Source: Cytophagales bacterium
GTDB lineage: Bacteria > Bacteroidota > Bacteroidia > Cytophagales > Spirosomataceae
Length of the DNA stretch: 64,000 bases
Direction: 5' to 3'
NCBI GenBank assembly: GCA_013298215.1
Contig: JAAFKE010000009.1
Span: forward strand, 1-64,000
The first letter of the stretch is position 1; every line of letters starts with the position of its first letter. Position numbers and translations under genes: made by a program. Below are positions 24,849-33,103 of this stretch, in pieces. The notes under the pieces were generated by a model. It did not search any database. It saw only the letters and a list, made by a program, of their open reading frames with translations, and was not told the origin of the DNA.

Positions 24849-25796
24849 TTACACTGTTTTTTCGATGATAAAACGCGGACGCGCTTTTACTTCTTCGTAA
24901 ATCTTACCCACGTATTCGCCGATCAGACCGACTGCAACCATGTTCGACCCGCTAAAAAACGTGAGCGGTAGCAGCGTCGAAGTCCAGCCGGGCACTGTTT
25001 CTTTGAAAAAAAAGGCGCTTACAGCGTAGCCCAGAATGAGGAGTGAAATAAAAAAGTTGAACAGTCCAAAATAAAGCACCATCCGCATGGGCGTGGTCGA
25101 AAACGACGTGATGCCGTTCCAGGCGAAGAGCATCATCTTACTGAGCGGGTATTTTGTTTGGCCAGCTTCGCGTTTGAGGCGTTTATAAAACACCTTGTCG
25201 CTCCTAAAACCAATGAGCGGAAACATTCCCCGCAGAAACATATTGGTCTCGCGGTAGTTTTGAAACTCGTGCAGCACGCGGTCGTCGATGAGCCTAAAAT
25301 CGGCGTGGTTAAAAACCACTGGAACGCCCATGTTTTGCATTAAGCCATAAAAAGATTCCGCCGTTTGGCGTTTAAACCACGAGTCGGTCGAGCGGTCGTC
25401 GCGCACACCGTACACAATGCGCGCGCCCTCGCGGTTTTTTAGGAGCATATTTTCAATCGCTCGGATGTCGTCTTGCAGGTCGGCATCGATCGTAATGTAA
25501 CAATCGAATTGCCCCGCGTGGTGTTCTAAGCCCGCGAGCAGTGCGCTTTGGTGGCCAAAATTTCGGGACAGTTTCAGGCCGATCGCATTGGTGTTTTCCT
25601 TACAAATAGTTTCGATCAACGCCCAGGTGCGGTCGCGGCTGCCGTCATCGACGAAGCAAATTTTACTTTCCGAACCGATCAAACCTGCTTGGAGGAGTTC
25701 ACCAAAATAGGCTTGGAGGGTTTGGTTGGTTTTTTGTAGAATCTCTTCCTCGTTGTAACAGGGCAAGACAAGCAACAAATGGGCGGGTTGGTTCAT
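24849..25796 (-). CDS. Family 2 glycosyltransferase (polyprenyl-phosphate type)
   Basis: 315 residues. A GT-A domain (1-230) has LVLPCYNEEEIL, CFVDDGSRDRTW and TIDADLQDD with the metal-binding acidic residues, plus RNFGHQSALLAGLEH. Two C-terminal membrane helices (about 230-295) follow. This is the layout of DPM1/GtrB-like enzymes that load a sugar from UDP or GDP onto polyprenyl phosphate. First gene of the GT2-DUF6056-MBOAT operon, with a good -7 element 22 nt upstream. Confidence 0.92.
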   Translation of the reverse strand: MNQPAHLLLVLPCYNEEEILQKTNQTLQAYFGELLQAGLIGSESKICFVDDGSRDRTWALIETICKENTNAIGLKLSRNFGHQSALLAGLEHHAGQFDCYITIDADLQDDIRAIENMLLKNREGARIVYGVRDDRSTDSWFKRQTAESFYGLMQNMGVPVVFNHADFRLIDDRVLHEFQNYRETNMFLRGMFPLIGFRSDKVFYKRLKREAGQTKYPLSKMMLFAWNGITSFSTTPMRMVLYFGLFNFFISLLILGYAVSAFFFKETVPGWTSTLLPLTFFSGSNMVAVGLIGEYVGKIYEEVKARPRFIIEKTV

Positions 25797-25818
25797 TTAA
25801 ACAAATAAATTTTGAACT

Positions 25819-25826
25819 CAAAAGTA
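25819..25826 (-). promoter_or_regulatory. -7 promoter element (TACTTTTG) for the GT2-DUF6056-MBOAT operon
   Basis: TACTTTTG on the minus strand, ending 22 nt before the GT2 start at 25796. It lies back to back with the candidate RNA transcribed the other way. Confidence 0.55.
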
Positions 25827-25904
25827 CCGAAAATGGTCAATTTCTGCAAACCTTTTTACGTCACCAATCGTTATATAGTCTGAAACACAACTTTTTACGT
25901 TTTC

Positions 25905-26173
25905 ATAAACAAACCACATGGCTGTATTCTACACGGCAACCGCAGGATCAGCTGGTGGGCGCAGTGGTACAATAAAGTTGCTCGGCGGAGCGTTAAATGG
26001 TCAGTAAACTGGTGGTGAAAGCACCTACGCATGACAAAACGAAGGTAGAAAATATTGAAAATACAGTCCACAGCGTGTGCCCCTATTCTAAGGAAACGTT
26101 GAGGCAACGATAATGGTAGAGGTTTAGGTAGTGTAGTAATCAGCCGCATTCGTTTGAAGGCGGCTGATTTTTT
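25905..26173 (+). ncRNA. Candidate structured non-coding RNA, family not recognised
   Basis: The 380-bp gap at 25797-26177 has no convincing protein frame but ends in a plus-strand terminator whose only possible transcript comes from this gap. CTGTAT-TCTAC (25922-25932) pairs with GTAGA and ATACAG (26045-26066, with an A-rich bulge). Inside are hairpins CGG-CAA-CCG, GCTC-GGCG-GAGC, CAG-TAAA-CTG and GGTG-GTGAAAG-CACC; a second domain has CGTT-GAGGC-AACG inside a CCTATT/AATGG stem. A weak -7 (TACGTTTT, 25896-25903) would start it near 25908. It lacks the hallmark sequences of RNase P RNA, tmRNA and SRP RNA. A 6S-like RNA or a new family is possible. Confidence 0.5.
26138..26173 (+). terminator. 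Terminator of the candidate RNA
   Basis: AATCAGCCGC (26138-26147) pairs perfectly with GCGGCTGATT (26160-26169), followed by a T run to 26173. On the minus strand there is no T run, so it is oriented for plus-strand transcription. Confidence 0.85.
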
Positions 26174-26177
26174 ATTG

Positions 26178-26888
26178 TCAAACCGCTGGAGCCACCGCCA
26201 CCATGGTATACGTGTCCTTCACTTCGCTGGGGTGGACCCGCAAAACATTTGCCAGCACCAGCAAAATCAACGTTTTAGAGGCCATACTACGCGGAATATC
26301 GGCCACGTTCGCAAAGTCATCCACCGTTATACTTTTGTTTTGGTCGAGGTGCTGCATGAGTTTTTTCTCCTTTTCGCTATACGTAAACCGAACGTTACGC
26401 TGCTTACGCCGCCCGCGCAAAATTTCCCGTACTTCGCGGCTTGCCTGCACCGATTTGTCGGCCACGCGCACGTAGGTTCGTTTGGTGGCAACTGGCACCG
26501 CCAAAGCTATTTTTGGGGAAGCGCCACCCATCGAAGCCGCAGGTTCGAGTTCTGACAGCACAGCGTGCGGCCCCGCCTGGCTTTTGGGAATGTTAAAAAC
26601 CAGCACCTCGCGCTCGTCTTCAACTTGCACGCGCTCCATAGAATAATGTATAGTTGGCACGCAGAGTTTTTCGATGGCACGCGTTAGGATGTACTCGTCT
26701 TCGTCGGGGTATTTTAGCCCTTTGATGCTTTTATCATCGCCCACGCCGATCAGCAGGTAGCCTCCGTCTGAGTTGGCAAAGGCCACAATCTCGCGCACAA
26801 TCTTGTCGGGGTGGTTGGTTTTGAGCTTAAACTCCAAGTTTTTGCCTTCACCGTGTCGCACCCATTCTTTCAGCATACGATAATCCAT
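26178..26888 (-). CDS. AlbA_2 (Schlafen-like) domain protein
   Basis: 236 residues from the ATG at 26888 (the frame is open to 27002, but homology starts at MDYRMLKEWVRHGEGKNLEF). The AlbA_2 nucleic-acid/ATP-binding domain covers about 8-130: EGKNLEFK, then IVAFANSDGGYLLIGVGDD. The C terminus (about 185-236, YSEKEKKLMQHL to VHPSEVKDTY) looks like a winged helix. Proteins of this type are often annotated as ATP-binding transcriptional regulators; the target is unknown. It stands alone between the candidate RNA and yidC. Confidence 0.82.
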   Translation of the reverse strand: MDYRMLKEWVRHGEGKNLEFKLKTNHPDKIVREIVAFANSDGGYLLIGVGDDKSIKGLKYPDEDEYILTRAIEKLCVPTIHYSMERVQVEDEREVLVFNIPKSQAGPHAVLSELEPAASMGGASPKIALAVPVATKRTYVRVADKSVQASREVREILRGRRKQRNVRFTYSEKEKKLMQHLDQNKSITVDDFANVADIPRSMASKTLILLVLANVLRVHPSEVKDTYTMVAVAPAV

Positions 26889-27037
26889 TGAGACTGCCAG
26901 TTGATGTTCGTTACAAATTACGCGCAAAGATGGCTTTACGCAAGAAAAATATTCTTTTTTGTTCGGCCACCCATTCAAAGCCCCCAACGGCTCGGGCCTC
27001 ATTATGTGGTGGGCGGTCAGAAAACGTATTTTACAAA

Positions 27038-27067
27038 TTGCAATCCGCGCTTAATGCCGTAACTTTG
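27038..27067 (+). promoter_or_regulatory. yidC operon promoter
   Basis: TTG at 27038-27040 and TAACTTTG at 27060-27067, 19 nt apart, match the Bacteroidota -33/-7 layout. The chosen yidC ATG is 87 nt further on. Confidence 0.6.
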
Positions 27068-27153
27068 CGGCTTGTTTTGGAAACCATCCCCCAAAAATAC
27101 ACCCGTTGCGGCCAATCAAAACCGACCGTAGCCCTAAATTAGTAATTGAAGTA

Positions 27154-29007
27154 ATGGAAAAAAATCAAGTTATTGGGCTTTCGCTCATGTTTGCACTGAT
27201 TATCGGGTACAGTGTGCTGTTTCCAGCCCCCGAAAAACAACCCGAGCCCGCCAAAGTAGCCCAAAATCAAACCAAAACAGCAACGCCCGCCGCTGCCGCT
27301 AAACCCGTTTTAGACTCGCTCGCCGCCAAAGCTGTATATGGCGACTTTGCCGCCGCCGCCACGGGCCAAGCCCAAGACGTGGTTGTAGAAAACGACAACA
27401 TGAAGGTGACTTTTAGCACCCAAGGGGGAAAAATAAAGGAGGTGCTGCTCAAAAAATACAAAACATACGACCAAAAGCCACTTTATCTGATAACCGAAAA
27501 AGGCAATAAAACGGAGATGATCCTGCCCACTAATAAGGGTAAAGTGGATATTTCGGGCCTTTTTTTTAGTACCGATGCCAAGAGCCAGGTAGTTGCGGGC
27601 AAAGACTCCGCACAAATCACGTTCAAACTCCCGCTGTCGGCAACGCAGTTTGTGGCGCAAACCTATACCATCAAAGCCGACAGTTACCTGATTGACTACG
27701 ACCTCCAACTTACGGGCGTTGCCACCGCTGGCAATGATCCAGTGACGTTCGTTTGGCAAAACCAAATGGGGCAATTTGAAAACGACCTCAACGAGAACCG
27801 CAAAAGTGCCGTTATTAACATTTGGCAAGACAACGACCTGAGCGACACGGGCCTCAATGCCGTGGCCAGCTCCGAAACCAAAGCCGACGCGCCCGTGCAG
27901 TGGTTTACTTTTAAGCACAAATACTTTTTGGCGGGTTTTGTGGCCAAAAACACGGGCTTCGGCAATGGCGATTTTAGCCTAACCGTACCCAACGACTCGT
28001 CGGTGGTGAAAACCGCGCAGGCACAAGTAACGCTCCCCATTGCCGACATTAAGGCAGGCAAAGGCCAGTACGCTTTTTACTTTGGCCCCAACGACTACCA
28101 ATTGTTGAAGGAAATACCCATCGAGGGTTTCGACCGCAACGTATATTTGGGCTACGCCTTTGTGAAGCCCCTCAACAAGTACTTTTTTGTGCCGCTGTTT
28201 ACTTTTTTCGAGAAGTATATTTCCAACTACGGTATCCTGATTATTTGTTTGGTATTGTTTGTGAAGTTTTTGCTCACCCCGCTGGTCTATAAATCGTACA
28301 TTTCGATGGCCAAAATGCGCGTGCTGGCCCCCGAAATGGAGGAGATTCGCAAGAAAGTGGGCGACGATGCCGCCGCCCAACAGCAGGAACAAATGAAGTT
28401 GTATCAAGAAGTGGGCGTGAGCCCCCTCAGTGGGTGCGTGCCAGTGCTGGCCACCATGCCCGTGCTGATGTCGCTGTTTTTCTTGTTCCCGAACCTCATC
28501 GAACTGCGCCAAAAATCATTTTTATGGTCGCACGACCTGGCCACCTACGACTCGATCGTAAACTTGCCCTTCACCATTCCGTTCTACGGTTCGCACGTTA
28601 GTTTATTTACGTTACTGATGACGGTCTCGCAGGTGGTGTATGCTTGGTACAACAACCAGATTACACCCGCCCAACCCAATAGCCCCGTGAACATGAAAGC
28701 CCTCGGCTACGTAATGCCCGTGGTGTTTATGTTTGTGATGAACACCTTTGCGGCGGGTTTGAGTTGGTATTATTTTGTGTCGAACGTGGTGACGGTGCTG
28801 CAACAGCAGATTATCCGTAAATTTGTGGACGAGACCAAGATTCGGAAAATTTTGGACGACACCCGCGTCAAAATAGCATCGGGCGAAAAGAAAAAATCGA
28901 AGTTCTCTGACCTGCTCGACCGCTCAATGAAAGCCGCCGAAGAGGCCAAAAAGAAAACAGAATTGACCAAGCAAGAGTTGGACGCTCAAAAGAAAAACAA
29001 GAAATAA
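27154..29007 (+). CDS. yidC: Membrane protein insertase YidC
   Basis: Inserts and folds inner-membrane proteins with or without SecYEG. 617 residues from the ATG at 27154, just before the first membrane helix (VIGLSLMFALIIGYSVLF). A large periplasmic beta-sandwich covers about 60-350, then the conserved five-helix insertase core (NYGILIICLVLFVKFLLTPL, GCVPVLATMPVLMSLFF, and the last pair near MNTFAAGLSWYYF). The end is Lys/Glu-rich, as common in the phylum. It is followed after 1 bp by the ferredoxin-like gene and is probably the first gene of a three-gene operon. Confidence 0.95.
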   Translation: MEKNQVIGLSLMFALIIGYSVLFPAPEKQPEPAKVAQNQTKTATPAAAAKPVLDSLAAKAVYGDFAAAATGQAQDVVVENDNMKVTFSTQGGKIKEVLLKKYKTYDQKPLYLITEKGNKTEMILPTNKGKVDISGLFFSTDAKSQVVAGKDSAQITFKLPLSATQFVAQTYTIKADSYLIDYDLQLTGVATAGNDPVTFVWQNQMGQFENDLNENRKSAVINIWQDNDLSDTGLNAVASSETKADAPVQWFTFKHKYFLAGFVAKNTGFGNGDFSLTVPNDSSVVKTAQAQVTLPIADIKAGKGQYAFYFGPNDYQLLKEIPIEGFDRNVYLGYAFVKPLNKYFFVPLFTFFEKYISNYGILIICLVLFVKFLLTPLVYKSYISMAKMRVLAPEMEEIRKKVGDDAAAQQQEQMKLYQEVGVSPLSGCVPVLATMPVLMSLFFLFPNLIELRQKSFLWSHDLATYDSIVNLPFTIPFYGSHVSLFTLLMTVSQVVYAWYNNQITPAQPNSPVNMKALGYVMPVVFMFVMNTFAAGLSWYYFVSNVVTVLQQQIIRKFVDETKIRKILDDTRVKIASGEKKKSKFSDLLDRSMKAAEEAKKKTELTKQELDAQKKNKK

Positions 29008-29008
29008 A

Positions 29009-29314
29009 ATGAAGTACCAAAAACATATTTTTGTCTGCACCAACGACAAAGACGCGCCCAAAAAGTGCTGCACATCGACCCACGGCCTCGCACTGGTCGA
29101 TGCCTTCAAGACCGCCATCAAAGACAACGGCTTGCAGGTAGAGATTAGGGCCCAGCGCACGGGGTGTTTGGACGTTTGCGGCAAAGGCCCAGCGCTGGTG
29201 GTTTATCCCGAGGGTGTTTTTTATGGCAACGTACAGGTAGCCGACGTGGCAGAGATCGTAGAGAGCCACTTGGTTAATAATCAGCCAGTAGAACGTTTGG
29301 TTATTTCGTTTTAG
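29009..29314 (+). CDS. Thioredoxin-fold [2Fe-2S] ferredoxin-like protein
   Basis: 101 residues. Cys residues in FVCTNDKDAPKKCC and RTGCLDVCGKGPALVVYPEG follow the pattern of thioredoxin-like 2Fe-2S ferredoxins (as in NuoE and the stand-alone family), with four likely cluster ligands. A cytoplasmic electron-transfer role is expected; the partner is unknown. It starts 1 bp after yidC and ends 1 bp before the HAD nucleotidase gene, so it is surely in their operon. Confidence 0.88.
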   Translation: MKYQKHIFVCTNDKDAPKKCCTSTHGLALVDAFKTAIKDNGLQVEIRAQRTGCLDVCGKGPALVVYPEGVFYGNVQVADVAEIVESHLVNNQPVERLVISF

Positions 29315-29315
29315 G

Positions 29316-30011
29316 ATGGCCTACAAGCACGTTTTTTTTGACCTTGACCACACGCTTTGGGATTTTGAGCGCAACTCGCACGAGTCGCTGACGGAGATCT
29401 ACGAGCGGTTCGAACTACAAAACTTTGGGGTGGAGTCGCTGCCCAGTTTTTTGCGAAATTTTACGGAGATCAACAAAAATCTTTGGAACGACTTCGACCA
29501 AGGGCGCATTGCCCACGGCTACATTCGCGAAAATCGTTTTAGGCTCGTTTTCGAGTCGTTGGGCGTAGTGAAACTACCCCTGGCCGACCAAGAGCTGGGC
29601 GAAGAATACCTAAGACTTCTGCCCGAAAAACCCCATTTGCTCGACGGCGCGCGCGAAATCTTAGACTTTGCCGCCGCCAAGTGCCAGCTCCACATTGTTA
29701 CCAATGGCTTTGACTCTATCCAAGCCCGAAAGATGGCCAGTTCGGGCATCGGCCATTATTTTGAGCACGTCGTTACCAACGAACGCGCCAACGCCAAAAA
29801 GCCCGACCCGCAGATATTTGAGTACGCCCTCAACGCGGCGAAAGCCCAAAAATCGGAGTCTATTATGATCGGCGACAATTGGGAGGCCGACGTGATGGGT
29901 GCGCAACGCTTTGGCATCGACGCGGTTTTTTATAACCCCGAGGGCCGTTTGTTCGACCAAAAGCCCACCTACGACATTCGACACCTGTTGGCGCTGAAAG
30001 ACATTTTATAA
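29316..30011 (+). CDS. yjjG: YjjG-family HAD nucleotidase
   Basis: 231 residues. HAD motif I FFDLDHTLWDFERNS, motif II HIVTNGFD, the Lys in NAKKPDPQIF and motif IV IMIGDNWEADVMGAQ are all present. YjjG-type enzymes remove phosphate from non-canonical pyrimidine nucleotides, a house-cleaning role. Third gene of the yidC operon. Another HAD phosphatase specificity cannot be excluded by sequence alone. Confidence 0.88.
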   Translation: MAYKHVFFDLDHTLWDFERNSHESLTEIYERFELQNFGVESLPSFLRNFTEINKNLWNDFDQGRIAHGYIRENRFRLVFESLGVVKLPLADQELGEEYLRLLPEKPHLLDGAREILDFAAAKCQLHIVTNGFDSIQARKMASSGIGHYFEHVVTNERANAKKPDPQIFEYALNAAKAQKSESIMIGDNWEADVMGAQRFGIDAVFYNPEGRLFDQKPTYDIRHLLALKDIL

Positions 30012-30020
30012 TCAGCCCCG

Positions 30021-31403
30021 CTACGGCTTTTTCTTTCGCAGGCCCATTACGGCCAGCCCCGCGTAAATATCTGCCCCACGCGCTTTGTTGTTTACAAAAT
30101 CCAACACGTTGTCGCTCCCCAAAAACACGGGGCCAAAGCAAACCGCGATGCCAGCTCGGAGCGCGCCGTTGATGTAGTTTATGGGCACGGCAATGCCCGA
30201 ACCTTTGCCCTCAAAACGCGGCACGATGGCCAAAAGCGACGGCTGGCGCATGGCAACCGCGCCAGCCGCTACCAAGTTTTGAATGTACGTGGCACTGACG
30301 TAAAAATCGTCGCTGAGGCGCAAGTCTGCCGTCAAATTGAGTGCCGTGGGCAGCATCGACCTAAACTGGCCCACGTTGTTGGCATTGGTCAGGTTCAGTT
30401 TAGGCTCCACCGTTGGAAGCTCGAGGGTGTGTTCAAAATCAATTTCGCGGCCTTTGGTATCAAAAAAAAACTTATTCGTGTTGGTTTTGTAATTGACCGC
30501 GCCTATGTCAGTCACCGCCACGCCAACGCGTAGTTTGTAGTGTTCGGCGGTTGGTCTGAACTCGTACACTGCGCCCAGGTCAAACCCCCAACCCGCGCCA
30601 GGCGTGCCTTGCCCCCAAAACCAACTGGGCTTAAATTTGGAGAGAATCTGGCTCGGATCGACCGAAAACTTACCAATTCCCTCGGCGGTGGTGTAGCCCA
30701 ATTCGCCCGAAATTTGGCTAATAAACAGAAGCCCTTCGTCGGGCTGCCCCGCTGGTTCGACGCGGTAGTTCATACCCGTATTTTTGAAATGGGCCGAAAA
30801 AACACCGCTCACGCGTTTGAGCGTGCCGCCGACACTCAAAAAGTGCTGGTCTTGTTCGTAAACAACCTGCGAGTAACTAACGCCAATTTCGGCCAATACG
30901 TTAGAATTAACGCTGAAAGCATCGTCGCGCAGGGCTTGGTTATAAAAAGCAGGGTCGTCCAATTTGGCACGTACCAGCCCGATTAGTGTTTTGGAGGCAT
31001 CTCTCAGCTGAAAACCCGACCGCACACGCGTGGAAATGGCAATGCTATTTTTGTTTTTAAGTGCCAGCATCACCGCTGGGCCGCGCAAATCGGCCAGCAA
31101 ATCGCCCGATTTTAAGCCGTTGCCAGGCAGCTCGCTGATGTCGTTTGGTGATATGCTCTTGCCCCGCAATACCGTGTTTAGCAGAGAGTTGGCTCCTCCG
31201 TATTGGCCAAAGTTGTTGTTCATGTGGCCGCTGGCCGTGGCCAGATTTACGTAGAATTGGTGCGGGTTGGCCGCCCCCAACGCGGGGTTTAGTACCAGGG
31301 CGTTGGTGCCAGCAAAACTGCTGGTGGTTAGTCCCAGCAAATTTTGGGAGTGGCCGCTTTGCAACAAAGCCAGTAGGAGCGGGAGTAGTAGGTGCTTTCT
31401 CAT
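30021..31403 (-). CDS. DUF5723 outer-membrane protein
   Basis: 460 residues with a signal peptide (1-19, ending SGHSQ). The N-terminal TTSSFAGTNALVLNPALGA and the strand-rich remainder match DUF5723, a predicted beta-barrel family of Bacteroidota resembling PorV/FadL-like proteins. GAGWGFDLGAVYEFRP and later segments show the alternating pattern of barrel strands. Its start overlaps the trpD stop by 4 bp (ATGA), so it is translated from the trp transcript. Function unknown. Confidence 0.82.
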   Translation of the reverse strand: MRKHLLLPLLLALLQSGHSQNLLGLTTSSFAGTNALVLNPALGAANPHQFYVNLATASGHMNNNFGQYGGANSLLNTVLRGKSISPNDISELPGNGLKSGDLLADLRGPAVMLALKNKNSIAISTRVRSGFQLRDASKTLIGLVRAKLDDPAFYNQALRDDAFSVNSNVLAEIGVSYSQVVYEQDQHFLSVGGTLKRVSGVFSAHFKNTGMNYRVEPAGQPDEGLLFISQISGELGYTTAEGIGKFSVDPSQILSKFKPSWFWGQGTPGAGWGFDLGAVYEFRPTAEHYKLRVGVAVTDIGAVNYKTNTNKFFFDTKGREIDFEHTLELPTVEPKLNLTNANNVGQFRSMLPTALNLTADLRLSDDFYVSATYIQNLVAAGAVAMRQPSLLAIVPRFEGKGSGIAVPINYINGALRAGIAVCFGPVFLGSDNVLDFVNNKARGADIYAGLAVMGLRKKKP

Positions 31404-32392
31404 GGTTCGATCAATTTCTTAAAACACACCAATGCGCGTCCACTTTCGAGCGATTCGCGGGCTTGGGCAATGGCCTCTAAAATGGGCAGTTTGGCATTGG
31501 CGGCGTGAAGTGCCATGCCCGCGTTGGCCAATACAGCATTTTTTTGGGCTGCCGTGGCTTGGTTATTCAGTACGTTTAAGAATATGCGTACCGAGTCTTC
31601 GAGGGTTTCGCCAGCGGTGAGTTCGTGGGGTTTCACAACATCGAACCCCAACTGTTGAGGGGTAAAAACTTGTTCGTTTTGGGGTGTAATGATTTTAAAA
31701 TCACCCGTCAGCGATATCTCATCGTACCCATCGAAGGAGTGGAGAACCACAAATTTTTTGTCCGTTTTTTGGTACAAGTACGCGTAAAGCCGCGCCAAGT
31801 TGAGGCTAAAAACGCCCACCAGTTGTTTTTTTGGAAAGGCGGGGTTGGTCATGGGTCCGAGCATATTAAAAAACGTTTTAATGCCCAGTTCTTTGCGAAC
31901 GGGCGCAACGTGTTTCATGGCAGGGTGAAAAAGCGGGGCGTGCAGGTAGCAGATTCGGGCGGTTTCTAACTTTCGGCGCAGTTTGTCCCGGTCGTTGGTA
32001 AAGTTTACCCCCAGTTTTTCTAACACCGTAGAAGACCCCACCGCCGACGACACGCCGTGGTTGCCGTGCTTGGCCACGGCCTGCCCCGCGCCCGCCACCA
32101 CCAACGAGGCCAAGGTAGAAATGTTGAAGGTATCTTTGCCGTCGCCGCCCGTTCCGCAAACGTCCATGGGGTCAAAATCAGCGAGTTCGCTCACGTTCAC
32201 GCACAGCTCGAGCATGGCATCTCTGAAACCCTCCAACTCGTCCACGCTTATTCCGCGCATGGCAAAAGAGGTCAAAAAGGCCGCTATCTGCGCGTTGTTC
32301 AGCTCGCCGCGCCCCATCCGAAGCAACACGTCGTGGGCCTGCATTTTTGATAAATACTGGTGGTTGAGCAGGTGGTCGAGAATGATTTTCAT
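31400..32392 (-). CDS. trpD: Anthranilate phosphoribosyltransferase
   Basis: Joins anthranilate with PRPP in tryptophan synthesis. 330 residues. The PRPP/Mg loop DVCGTGGDGKDTFNISTLAS, AKHGNHGVSSAVGS, and the second metal region DGYDEISLTG are all present. It lies 12 bp after trpG. The other trp genes, including trpE, are not in the window. Confidence 0.95.
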   Translation of the reverse strand: MKIILDHLLNHQYLSKMQAHDVLLRMGRGELNNAQIAAFLTSFAMRGISVDELEGFRDAMLELCVNVSELADFDPMDVCGTGGDGKDTFNISTLASLVVAGAGQAVAKHGNHGVSSAVGSSTVLEKLGVNFTNDRDKLRRKLETARICYLHAPLFHPAMKHVAPVRKELGIKTFFNMLGPMTNPAFPKKQLVGVFSLNLARLYAYLYQKTDKKFVVLHSFDGYDEISLTGDFKIITPQNEQVFTPQQLGFDVVKPHELTAGETLEDSVRIFLNVLNNQATAAQKNAVLANAGMALHAANAKLPILEAIAQARESLESGRALVCFKKLIEP

Positions 32393-32404
32393 GGTTCAAA
32401 AGTA

Positions 32405-32971
32405 CTAATTATTGAGCCAATTCGCCAATATTTGCTGGCCGTGCTGGGTCAAAACCGATTCAGGATGAAACTGCACCCCGCGCACATCGTAGGTTTTGTG
32501 GGCGAGGGCCATCACGTTATTATGTTCATCAATGGCTGTTATTGTCATGCAGTCGGCGAGGCTTTCGCCCACGACCGTCCACGAATGGTAGCGCCCCACC
32601 ATAAATTCGGCGGGCAGTCCTCTGAAAAGCCGCTCGCTGGAATCGGTCACGATGGCCCGGTCGGCGATTCCGTGCAGCACCTGGGGCATATTGAGGAGCG
32701 TTGCCCCAAAAACCTCGCCAATGCCTTGGTGGCCGAGGCACACGCCCAAAATGCTTTTGCTGGGGGCATAGGTGCGAACCAGATCCTGCAAAATGCCCGC
32801 CTCCGACGGAACGCCAGGCCCTGGCGACAGCAGAATTTTGTCGTAGGCGGCCACGTCTTCGAGGGCTATTTTGTCGTTTCGGTGTACCTCCACATCGTTG
32901 GCCAGCTGGCGCAGTATGTAAACCAAATTGTATGTAAAAGAATCGTAGTTGTCTAAAACCAGAATTTTCAT
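32405..32971 (-). CDS. trpG: Anthranilate/aminodeoxychorismate synthase glutamine amidotransferase
   Basis: The glutaminase subunit that supplies ammonia to TrpE or PabB. 188 residues. Class I amidotransferase triad: Cys in GVCLGHQGIGE and His-Glu in VQFHPESVL, plus the oxyanion loop SPGPGVPSEAG. Followed by trpD, which favours the tryptophan role; in many bacteria the same protein also serves folate synthesis. First gene of trpG-trpD-DUF5723. Confidence 0.94.
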   Translation of the reverse strand: MKILVLDNYDSFTYNLVYILRQLANDVEVHRNDKIALEDVAAYDKILLSPGPGVPSEAGILQDLVRTYAPSKSILGVCLGHQGIGEVFGATLLNMPQVLHGIADRAIVTDSSERLFRGLPAEFMVGRYHSWTVVGESLADCMTITAIDEHNNVMALAHKTYDVRGVQFHPESVLTQHGQQILANWLNN

Positions 32972-33019
32972 GTCAAAAAATCAAAAAAAATAATAAAAAA
33001 ATGGAGTGTTTTGGGACTT

Positions 33020-33027
33020 CAAAAGTA
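33020..33027 (-). promoter_or_regulatory. -7 promoter element (TACTTTTG) for trpG-trpD
   Basis: TACTTTTG on the minus strand, 48 nt before the trpG ATG. The leader is A/T-rich and shows no Trp-codon peptide or attenuator hairpin. Confidence 0.5.
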
Positions 33028-33103
33028 GTCATTTTTGCCGTATATCAAGTAGAATCAGACTACTCTACGGCAAAGTCCCTATCTTGCGGCAAATTATAGA
33101 ATC

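Noticed and set aside
25895-26149. An 84-residue minus-strand frame in the candidate RNA region
   Set aside because: Composition is not protein-like (rich in His, Arg, Cys, Leu), it lacks a promoter, and it overlaps a plus-strand terminator and paired segments.
25896-26173. Reading the candidate RNA as a riboswitch
   Set aside because: There is no plus-strand gene downstream; the next gene is on the other strand and the RNA ends in a terminator.
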